64,000 bases of DNA, taken from positions 18,367,095 to 18,431,094 of the forward strand of contig CM032794.1 in the NCBI GenBank assembly GCA_019155185.1, read 5' to 3'. The stretch is from Beaufortia kweichowensis (lineage: Eukaryota; Chordata; Actinopteri; Cypriniformes; Gastromyzontidae). Numbering within the stretch: the first letter of the stretch is position 1; every line of letters starts with the position of its first letter. Shown here one piece after another: positions 56,492 through 64,000 of this stretch. The notes beneath the pieces are model-generated. The model was not told the origin of the DNA, did not search any database, and saw only the letters and a program-made list of their open reading frames with translations. A program made the translations under genes and the position numbers.

Positions 56492-57924
56492 CAGTACCCC
56501 CTCCACGGTCTGCTCCAGTGGACTGATTCGGATGCTGACGATGGAATTCTTGAAGGAGAGTGGGATCGAGAATGTCCGAACGAAGGACCCAGCAACGTTT
56601 CTCTGTTACGTAGCCCTCCCTGTCCACAAGGTATTCCAGACAGCCGTTATGACGCCTGGACTGAAGGATCTTGTCGCCTCGGTAGATGTTCTCATCTTGG
56701 CTTACAGGATCAGACCCTGAGGAAGGAAGAGGGACAGGATTAATGTATGATTAATGTATGGTTTGACCAATGACACATGGAATGATGGTGAGATGTGGTA
56801 ATTATAAGAGAGCTTCAACCAGTAAGTCACTGCGTTAACTTGATGATCGATAGGGAATGGACCAATGAACTGGGGGGCTGAGCTTATGGCAGGGCAGATG
56901 CAGACTGATGTCCCTGGTGGAGAGCCAGACCAATTGACCAGGCTGGAAGAGAGGAGTGGGAGCTCTCCTGAGGCCGGCCTGGCTCTTCTTTCTGCGTATT
57001 GCCGCTTGCAGGTAAACATGAGCACGATGAAGGTTCCCCAGACCAGGGGAATAACGGAGGCTGAAATCGAAGGATGCACTGAAAAGGAGTGAGACCGGTT
57101 GAATTTTGATGGAGAAAGTTTTGTGCATATTTGGCCCAGGGAAGGAATTTGTGACAGTATGTCCTCAGATACCTCCGGACTTCCTGAATCTTTCTTTCAG
57201 TCTGACCATTTGATTAGGGATGATAGCCTGATGTTAAACTGACTGTAAATTCCAGCAAATTGAAGAAAGCCCTCCATACTTGACAGCTAAACTGGGGGCC
57301 TTTATCAGAGACTGTGTCTTCGGGGATGCAGAAGTGACGGAAGACGTGTTGAAAGAGGGTTTCAGCTCTGACCATAGCAGTTGGTAGAGAAGGTAGAAGG
57401 ATGAGCTTACATGCCTTGGAGAACCGATCTACTATGATGAGGATGCAGGTGAATGTGTCCAATGAGGGGAGATCAGTGACGAAATCCACAGCGTTATGGG
57501 ACCAGGGCCGATGATGTGTGGGTTGCGGTATGGTCTTCCCTTGAGGAAGACGACGTGGCACTTTGGTGATGGCGCAGAACAAGCCTTTGACGAATTGGGA
57601 GACATCTTGGGACATACTGGGCCACCAGTAACAGTCGGCAATGAACGAGAGAGTCTGGTGGCACCCTGGGTGTCCGGATCCCGGAACAGAGTGAGCTGAG
57701 ACCATGAGGGAAACTCGCAGATCTTCACGGACTAATTATTTTCCCTCAGGACCTCCCGGCGGAGCAGGCTACAGGCGTTGGGCTACATGGATCTGCTCCT
57801 AGATGTCCCATTGGATGGGCCCTAGAATCATGGCTTGAGGGAGAATAGAATCTGGTGATAATGATTAAACGTCAGGGGGGGTAGATGCGAGAAAGAGCAT
57901 CCGCTTTTCCATTCTGAGCTCCAG
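56492..57924 (-). pseudogene. Gypsy integrase, chromodomain and RNase H end
   Basis: Minus-strand order from high coordinates: GAQNGKADALSRIYPP, the end of RNase H (near 57930-57885); integrase zinc-binding and core (SGHPGCHQTLSFI, HNAVDFVTDLPSL, CILIIVDRFSKACKLI, EDTVSDKGPQFSCQVW; 57700-57260); integrase C-terminal part (RRAPTPLFQPGQLVWLSTRD, 57000-56930; VSLVKPYI near 56770); and a chromodomain (CLEYLVDREGYVTEKRCWVL, near 56640). Asp residues in AVDF and VSDKG are the first two integrase catalytic positions. The pieces lie in different frames, so the gene is dead. The RNase H end is separated from its upstream part by the Harbinger element. Confidence 0.8.
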
Positions 57925-57943
57925 GGCCCGGTTTTTCAAAAGT
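57925..57943 (+). repeat. Harbinger left terminal inverted repeat
   Basis: GGCCCGGTTTTTCAAAAG, matched by CTTTTGAAAAACCGGGCC at 60958-60975. Beyond ~18 bases the match becomes degenerate (TAATCC shared with offset). Confidence 0.9.
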
Positions 57944-58571
57944 AATCCACTAGGATTTTGGATAACGGATTGGATCAAATCTTGAAAATGTGTTTTTTAA
58001 AAGAAAAATCGGATTGCATAATCGGATTAGATCATGTAATCCAATCTTGGTTTTGATCCGGATCAAACCTTTAGTTTGGGTTTTTTTAGAACTTTTTTGT
58101 AGGATTTGGATTCACTTTGATCCAAAAAATCTGGATTAAACTGATCCCATCAGAAGGGTGGATTCAGCGTGGATTTCATGGCCAAAATGTAATGAAACAT
58201 TTTTTAAGTTATCAAATAATACTATATTTGGATCATGCAGTATCTTACAAGATATCCTATTTATTCATAAGGTTTTAATTTTATTTGTTCATCCGTCAGG
58301 CTACAGTGGTTAGGTAGGCTTTAACGTATTCAGCCTTTCAGTATAGGCCTACAGCAAAGTAGAAAGAGTTTGGCCTCATAAAATAATCCCCCAAACAGCT
58401 GACCAAAAACAATTAATTTTATTCTGTCACTAATTGATATATATGTTCATCACAATCGCAATATTTTTGTTTTTAGAATATTTATTAGTGATGCATGCAA
58501 TGATTACAGAATAACCAAAAAAATGCAAAGAATGGCAATCACTGATTTTTGAAATCCAAAACAAATCCAAA

Positions 58572-59600
58572 TCAGAAATAGTATCTAACTATTGCGTCCC
58601 TTGTTGCACGTCCTGTTTGCTCGTTCTGGCAGAATGCAGGAGGTTGGTTAGGGTGTCCAAGGGGCTCAGGTGCATTATTGTCAGCACAGAGAGGGACATT
58701 GCGCTTAGTAGCGATGTTGTGCAGGACAATACAGGCAAGGGTTATGTTGCATGCTTTCTGTGGTTCCGCTCTCAGGTAGTTAAGGCATGCAAAGCGCCTC
58801 TTAAGAACTCCATTTAAACGCTCAATTGCACATCTTGCTCTGCAACGAGCAGTGTTGAAGCATGCCTGCGCCGGTGTATTTGCTGTTAGAAAAGGAGTCA
58901 TCAGCCATGGTAGGAGTGGGTAGGCACTGTCTCCTAATATTACACCATCCGGTCGTTTGGTTTGGAGGTCTCTATATAGAGCGCTCTCCCTCAGGATGCG
59001 TGCATCATGGACAGACCCAGGCCACTTGACAACGCAGTTGGTGATGATGAGGTCAGCATCACACACAAGTTGGACATTGATGCTGTGCCTCCCCTTTCTG
59101 TTTATAAACTCCCATTCATTCTCACGAGGTGCTTGTATATGCACATGTGTGCAGTCGATTGCTCCAATAGTATTGGGCATATTCCCCAAAAGAAAAAAGC
59201 TGCGCTTGGCCTGGGCAATCTGGTTGTCCTTTGGAAAAGAAACTAATTCATTGACCAGGCTGGCCAGTGCGATTGACACATCTCTCACCACATCACACAC
59301 AGCTGATTTCACCACTCCCATATAGTCACCAACAACTTGATAGAAAGTCCCACATGCATAAAATCGGAGAGCAATGAGGATCTGGTCTTCCACAGACAGA
59401 CCGTGACTCCTTTGGGTTCTGTGTTGAAGTTTTGGCCTGAGAAGGTTCACAAGGTACTCTATATCAGCCTTCCCAAAGCGAAACCGGACATACAGCTCCT
59501 CAGTGGTGTATTGCTCCAGTGGCTTGGTACGTTCAACATACACCCTTTGACGGTATCCTCTCCTGGCAAAGTGGTGGTGGCGGTGGACAACACCTGCCAT
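58572..59600 (-). CDS. Harbinger transposase (HARBI1-like), intact
   Basis: A 342-residue nuclease of the PIF/Harbinger family, which excises and inserts the element in the nucleus. It begins at ATG (59600) and has no internal stop or frameshift. Length fits the family (about 340-350). N-terminal residues 60-110 are helix-turn-helix-like (LSVEDQILIALRFYACGTFY, VVKSAVCDVVRDVS). The DDE residues are visible: Asp149 in IGAIDCTHVHI, Asp224 in VILGDSAYPLLPWL, and Glu260 in RCAIERLNGVLKRRF, giving a DD35E spacing. CIVLHNIA near residue 315 is a further conserved motif. It diverges from the Myb-like gene, with 175 bases between start codons. All catalytic positions are kept. Confidence 0.93.
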   Translation of the reverse strand: MAGVVHRHHHFARRGYRQRVYVERTKPLEQYTTEELYVRFRFGKADIEYLVNLLRPKLQHRTQRSHGLSVEDQILIALRFYACGTFYQVVGDYMGVVKSAVCDVVRDVSIALASLVNELVSFPKDNQIAQAKRSFFLLGNMPNTIGAIDCTHVHIQAPRENEWEFINRKGRHSINVQLVCDADLIITNCVVKWPGSVHDARILRESALYRDLQTKRPDGVILGDSAYPLLPWLMTPFLTANTPAQACFNTARCRARCAIERLNGVLKRRFACLNYLRAEPQKACNITLACIVLHNIATKRNVPLCADNNAPEPLGHPNQPPAFCQNEQTGRATRDAIVRYYF

Positions 59601-59775
59601 TTCACTGTCTCTCTGTGAATCCTCTGAGAGGCTGATTTATATGGCAGTGTAGTTGGTCTTTTCAAACACACCCACCTATTACAACTGATTAGTTTTGGCT
59701 TGCGTTCAATTGAGGCAATTGGACCCAAGGCCTATAATTGATGAACAATGTTCACTATAGTAAAGCAACGGTACC
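59601..59775. promoter_or_regulatory. Divergent promoter region of Harbinger genes
   Basis: The 175 bases between the two start codons must contain or adjoin both promoters. There is no strong TATA box in either orientation that I would commit to (TTTATATGG near 59636 is a weak candidate). The role is inferred from gene layout. Confidence 0.4.
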
Positions 59776-60513
59776 ATGGACTCAAGAAGCTGTAACTTCA
59801 CTGCTGCTGAAACCAATGCACTACTAGAGGGTGTTCGGTGCCATTATGGAACAATAGTGGGACGTTTTAATTCTGCTAAGGATACCAACAAAAAGAAAAA
59901 TGATGTTTGGATTTTAATCACAGAAAATGTGAATGCCATAGGGTCTGGCCAGAGGAGGACCACAGACCAAATCAAATTGCGGTGGAAGAATCTTAAGGCC
60001 AGGGCAACAAAGGACCATGCTGAAGCCAAAAACCCACAAACAGGCAACAAGCCATTTAAGAGGGGAGATTACACAGATGTGGTCCTCGACATCATTGGAG
60101 GTGAGAAGTCGCAAGCTCTCCATGGTATTCAAGGTGTTGTAGGGGATGGCGAGCCTTGGATTGAGGAGGAGGAGGAGAATCTGCCAGTTCCTCCTGAGGC
60201 TGATCCAGAGAGCGTATTTATATTGAATCTCAGCTCTGTTCCTGAGGAAAAAGCTGGATCCTCATTGGTTGAGCCAGTGGTAGTTGCCACAGGATCTCAG
60301 AGGAAAGGCTTGAAGCGCCCTTCATCAAACAAAGATGATGATTACAAGGCACTTCTGCAAAAAGAGACTGAAAGGGCAGAAGCACAGCTTCGTCTGGCAG
60401 AGGAACAACTGACTCTGACCAAACTGCAGCAAACCAAGGCCAGACTTGAGATCCGCCTCCTAAAAGCTACGCTCAGACAAGCTGGTCTCTCCACATCAGA
60501 TGAGGAAGTATGA
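59776..60513 (+). CDS. Harbinger Myb-like accessory protein, intact
   Basis: 245 residues starting at ATG in a good context (TACCATGG). Residues about 5-85 form a Myb/SANT-like trihelix domain (NFTAAETNALLEGVRCHYGT, KKKNDVWILITENVNAI, RTTDQIKLRWKNLKARA). An acidic patch (WIEEEEENLP) is near residue 130. A basic GLKRPSSNK and a long coiled-coil stretch (KETERAEAQLRLAEEQLTLT, to ~residue 235) follow. In Harbinger elements the Myb-like protein binds the transposase, brings it into the nucleus and recruits it to the transposon ends; the vertebrate gene NAIF1 derives from such a protein. Here it lies head-to-head with the transposase, consistent with shared promotion from 59601-59775. Confidence 0.9.
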   Translation: MDSRSCNFTAAETNALLEGVRCHYGTIVGRFNSAKDTNKKKNDVWILITENVNAIGSGQRRTTDQIKLRWKNLKARATKDHAEAKNPQTGNKPFKRGDYTDVVLDIIGGEKSQALHGIQGVVGDGEPWIEEEEENLPVPPEADPESVFILNLSSVPEEKAGSSLVEPVVVATGSQRKGLKRPSSNKDDDYKALLQKETERAEAQLRLAEEQLTLTKLQQTKARLEIRLLKATLRQAGLSTSDEEV

Positions 60514-60975
60514 AATTATTGTGGAGTATTTTACAGTAAGTCTTTTTTTTTTAATTCAATACATCTATACTTGATACTTGTTATAAATATCCTCAATGTA
60601 CAGTGTTTGTGTTGTAGGTCTATAGGACTGCTGAAAGAGGATGGGGTGGGGTTTTTCTTGTTTTTAGTTTTTTAAATGTGTGGGTTTTCATTTCAAATAA
60701 AAATAAACTTATATTGACCCCACACTGGCTATTCTACTTGTTGCTCTTTACATATCTATAGTTCTACATTGTGATTTCCTTTCCTGTTTGAGCACTGGTT
60801 ATCCAGATTTGGTGATCCTGAAAAGTTCCTATCCGGATCAGATTGATCCAATCCGATGTTGCTTTAAAAAACTGGCTCCAAAAGTAAGCTGGATTACGTG
60901 ATCACGGATCGCAAAAAAAGTTTTACTAAATCCGGATCAATTCTATCCGGATTAAACCTTTTGAAAAACCGGGCC
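60514..60975. promoter_or_regulatory. Harbinger right non-coding end, motif-rich
   Basis: It contains AATAAAAATAAA-type poly(A) signals for the Myb-like gene (near 60698-60710), then repeated ATCCGGAT motifs (near 60831, 60931 and 60948) and related GGATTA/GATCC motifs before the terminal repeat. The left end (57944-58150) carries the same motif family (GGATTGGATC, ATCGGATTAGATC, GATCCGGATC). These are probable binding sites for the element's own proteins. Confidence 0.5.
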
Positions 60976-60978
60976 CAG

Positions 60979-62110
60979 GTCGACAGGTAACAGTACAATT
61001 AAAACGAGTAAAAAAAAAAGCCAATCTGGCCTGGCGAGAGTTTAGGCGTCTGTACCTTACTGGAGATTCTTATGGTCAGTCAAAACTATGAATGGATGTG
61101 ATGCTCCCTCCAACCAGTGTCTCCATTCTTCTAGGGCTAGTTTTATGGCGAGCAGCTCTCTTCCCGATGTCATAATTTTGCTCCGCCAAGAACAGCTTTT
61201 TGGAGAAAAATGTACATAGATGAAGCCGAGCTGGATCTGGATTCCTCTGCTGCTGTGAGAGGACAGCACCCACTCCTGTGGTTGACGCGTCGACTTCGAC
61301 AACAAAGGGGAGATCAGAAGATGGATGGAGGGAGAATGCTTTGATGGCTTCCGGAGTCCAGTTGAATGACTTGGGCTACTTTTCTGGAGTGAAGTGAGAG
61401 GGGAACTGATAGTACTAAAGGTATTAATTAATCAGCGAAAAAATCAGCGAACCCCAGGAAGCGTTGAAGGTCTTTGACAAAAGAGGGCTGAGGCCATGAT
61501 CGCACTCTATCCACCTTCCCCTGGTCCATTTGAACTTTGGAGGCATCAATAATGTACCAAGGAAATAGGTTGTTGGTTGGTGAAACTCACATTTCCCTGC
61601 CTTCAGATACAGTTTATGCTCTCTTAGGTGTTGGAGGACGAGTGTGACATGGTGACAGTGTTCTGACAGATTTGAAGAATATATTAGTATGTCGTTGATA
61701 TAAATGATGAGAAACTGGTTGAGATAGTCCCGGAAGATTTCATTCATGAAGTTTTGGAAGATGGTAGGAGCGTTGACCAACCAGAATGGCATGACCAGGT
61801 GTGCGAAATGACCAGATGGGGTGAAGTCAGTCTTTCACTTGTCCCCAGCCTTGATACGGATGAGATTATAAGCGCTCCGGAGGTCGAGTTTGATGAATAA
61901 TGTTGCGCAACGGAGCTGTTCTATGGCAGCAGAGACCAGAGGAAGTGGATAGCGGAACTTGACAGTGCTGTTGTTGAGGATGCTGTAATCGATGCAAGGT
62001 CTCAGCCCTCCGTCTTTCTTCCCTATGAAAAAGAAGCTGGAAGCAGCAGGGAAAGTGGATGGCCGAATAAAACCTTGCTAAAGGGACTCCGTGATGTAAT
62101 CCATGGCTTT
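60979..62110 (-). pseudogene. Gypsy reverse transcriptase and RNase H
   Basis: The minus strand reads FFFIGKKDGGLRPCIDYSIL (near 62035), VSAAIEQLRCATLFIKLDLR and SAYNLIRI (near 61920-61850), a stop where Trp is expected (GDK-stop-KTDFTPSGHFAH near 61840), PFWLVNAPTIFQNFMNEIFR (near 61780), IIYINDILIYS (near 61700) and RNase H ELLAIKLALEEWRHWLEGAS (near 61150). The active-site box is YIND instead of YIDD, and the reading frame is broken, so it is inactive. It continues across the Harbinger insertion into the segment ending at 57924. Confidence 0.8.
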
Positions 62111-62379
62111 CTTTTCCGGGATAGAGAGTGAGTAGATTTTACCTTTCAACAGAGATGACCCAGGCAGCAGCTCAATAGCACAGTCCCATGGCTGATGAGG
62201 GGGTAACTGAGTTGCTAGTTGTCTGCTGCATACATCCTGGAACGCCCGGTATTCATTAGGAATCTGAACTGGTATCTCTGGTTCGGGACTTTTGACAGAG
62301 GTGGTATGAATGTTAAGAGATGAAGAAGGTGGGTTGGTAGCGAGGCAGTTCTTAACACAATCCTTTCCCCATTGAATAA

Positions 62380-62760
62380 TCAGGCCTGTCTTCCAGCAGA
62401 TTTCGGGAGAATGCTGTTGATTGTGAAACCCACTAGCACCCAGAATGAAATCTCCTCAGAGTGGCCTTTATCCAACTGAAGTGTGATGAGAGGAGAGAAA
62501 TATCCAATAAGACCCAATGGTTTTCCCAGAATATTGTGAATGGTTAGTGAAAGTTGAATTATCTTCCGGGGAAGATTGAGTCTTGAAATTTCCAGCTGCC
62601 CCAGAGTCAATTAGGGCAAAGAGACAATTTACATTCAGAAGGAGGAGGCTGAATCACACTCACCATGGATCAAGGCAGGCGAACGGGACATGATGAAATC
62701 ATATGCCTTGAATCTCCACAATACAAGCAGAGCTTCATGGAAATGCGGCACTTATGTTCA
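62380..62760 (-). pseudogene. Gypsy gag zinc knuckle and protease
   Basis: A CCHC zinc knuckle, CLYCGDSRHMISSC (C-X2-C-X4-H-X4-C), is near 62740-62695. It is followed by an aspartic-protease start, ALIDSGAAGNFK (62615-62580), and later LITLQLDKGHSEEISFWVL (near 62480). These belong upstream of the reverse transcriptase of the same decayed element. The frame shifts after the protease motif. The 5' LTR and the start of gag are not seen. Confidence 0.7.
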
Positions 62761-62929
62761 TCACTGGATAGGTGGTAATGGTCAACTTGCATTGGTTCAG
62801 GTGCTGGAGGGTTAGGGACAGGTAAAACTTATGGTGGTGGAGGAGCAGTAGTGGCAGGTGAGATGGGAGCAGATGATGAGCAGATGACCAAATGATCTGA
62901 TTTAAGGCTTTGAGTTACCGGTCCATGTG

Positions 62930-63330
62930 AGTTCCAAAGATTACAGCATTTTCCAAGAATGGATAATTATCTGGGGAAGTTTATCCCAAACTTCAGCGAC
63001 ATTGCGGCACCACTCAGAAAGCTAACACACAAAGAGAAAGCATGGTGCTGGTATCAGCAGCATCAACATGCGTTTGACACCCTGATATGCTCAGATACAG
63101 AAGGAGCTGTTGGCCATTGTGTTTGCCAGTACTAATTCAAAGACTACGTGTTCGGAAAACCTACAATCGTTAAAATGGAACACCAGCCCCTGGTGACTAT
63201 TTTGAAGAAATGGGTCCATACAGCCCCTGCATGTCTACAAGAGGATGATGCTTCAGTTGCAATGTAAGGACATTACACTGGTGTATAAGAAGGGCAAACA
63301 CAACACTGGACTCCCCCGCTGAATGCCTCA
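62930..63330 (+). pseudogene. Second Gypsy pol fragment, plus strand
   Basis: The plus strand reads MDNYLGKFIPNFSDIAAPLR and KLTHKEKAWCW with HAFDTL (62955-63080), the connection between reverse transcriptase and RNase H. After a gap of about 30 codons come FKDYVFGKPTIVKMEHQPLV and TILKKWVHTAPACLQ (63135-63245). Several stops follow. It is opposite in strand to the neighbouring Gypsy element and of a different subfamily. Confidence 0.75.
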
Positions 63331-64000
63331 TATCACGACAGACACGATCATCTATACCTACTAATTCTAAACTGCTGGAGCCAGTCCCCAAACATGCCTG
63401 GCAAATTATTAAACGACTCACTGAATCATGATTCAGTTACAGCATGACTTCCTGTGATCCCACACTGTGCTTCCGAAGAGGAGAATTTGCGCAAAACTTT
63501 TGCGATATTTTCTAGATGTTGATGAAAAACTATTGCGAAATGACAGCGTTTTCATTAACTATATTATGCGAATAAAACTTGTCCTCTCGCGCTATGCCAT
63601 TCCTATAACCATGGTAACAGATATAGGCGGATTTACTTATGTCGCAGCTAACACACTTGCAATTTTTTTTTTATTGCAGTAATGGCAATGCAAACCCCCT
63701 ATATTTGAAAATGTTTTAGAGCTTTCCGTTTGCGTGACCCCGCTCCGCAGCTGTGAAAAAAATCTACATCTCTGCCTCAATTTCATTGGTTAACTACATC
63801 ACAGTGCCCAAACGCCACACCATGTTAAACATATTTTAATGCCAACATCCAAAATACAAATAGGATACAAGTAAACCAATTTTATTCAAATAAATTATTA
63901 TCAGAAAGTTATAAGAGCAAGTTTTATAAGAGCGCTGTATGTATGTGACATTTGAAGTCTTAGAGAATTCATTTATTAATATTGAACCATCTGTTTATAC
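63331..64000. other. No recognised feature
   Basis: AT-rich DNA. A 71-codon frame at 63467-63682 shows no known motif. No neuroligin exon was recognised here. Confidence 0.4.

Larger units (their letters stand above)
57925..60975. mobile_element. Harbinger DNA transposon, apparently intact
   Basis: It starts GGCCCGGTTTTTCAAAAG at 57925 and ends with its exact reverse complement at 60975, flanked by CAG on both sides (57922-57924 and 60976-60978). The 3-bp duplication within CCAGG fits the C(A/T)G target preference known for fish Harbinger elements. It holds two divergent uninterrupted genes: a DDE transposase (minus) and a Myb-like protein (plus). It sits in the RNase H region of a decayed Gypsy element; removing it with one CAG restores a continuous reading RPGAQNGKADALSR. 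Confidence 0.93.

Noticed and set aside
63467..63682. 71-codon frame near the window end
   Set aside because: No motif, homology or exon boundary.
53732..64000. Upstream neuroligin exon (HGGSY/NYRLG region)
   Set aside because: I looked for it on the minus strand and found only transposon sequence; not seen is not proof of absence.

Overview
The window is vertebrate nuclear DNA, most likely from a cyprinid-like teleost. The evidence is one recognisable host gene with fish-type intron/exon structure (neuroligin 2, minus strand) in a dense field of teleost transposons: Tc1/mariner, Harbinger, hAT, DIRS, Ty3/Gypsy, BEL/Pao, L2-type and other LINEs, and a tRNA-derived SINE. The species cannot be fixed from the sequence alone. 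ORFs here are mostly transposon genes or exons, and many begin at non-ATG codons, so they should not be read as bacterial-style genes.

Layout. 1-9.8 kb: duplicated ~480 bp repeats, a tandem satellite, LTR-like fragments, a 5' LINE fragment, an intron-bearing SAMD3-like pseudogene (minus) and a hAT transposase fragment (plus). 9.8-19.4 kb: satellite blocks, a tRNA-derived SINE, two solo LTRs with 5-bp target duplications, a Tc1 element and a 1.5-kb LTR-like element. 19.4-24.6 kb: LINE fragments on the minus strand and a gag-only retroelement. 24.6-30.4 kb: DIRS tyrosine-recombinase retrotransposons in both orientations inside the same satellite. 30.7-39.2 kb: a second copy of the 1.5-kb element, a deleted BEL/Pao element, two near-identical 334-bp repeats, and an LTR-like unit with a 52-bp triplication and a 300-bp duplication. 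39.2-43 kb: AT-rich DNA and a Gypsy element that has lost most of its interior.

43-53.8 kb holds the last five coding exons of nlgn2 on the minus strand. They run from the cholinesterase-like core to the transmembrane segment and the C-terminal PDZ ligand. All four splice junctions keep frame. The introns carry an L2-type LINE (plus) and a DIRS derivative (minus). The N-terminal ~230 codons are not visible and probably lie beyond 64000.

54-64 kb, upstream of the last visible exon, contains a Tc1 element inside an LTR remnant and a decayed Gypsy element (minus) split by an apparently intact 3.05-kb Harbinger transposon. The Harbinger element has matching terminal repeats, a 3-bp CAG target duplication, an undamaged DDE transposase and an undamaged divergent Myb-like gene. 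The two proteins are expected to work together in transposition, which makes this the most plausibly functional mobile system in the window. No CRISPR array, rRNA or intact tRNA gene was seen.
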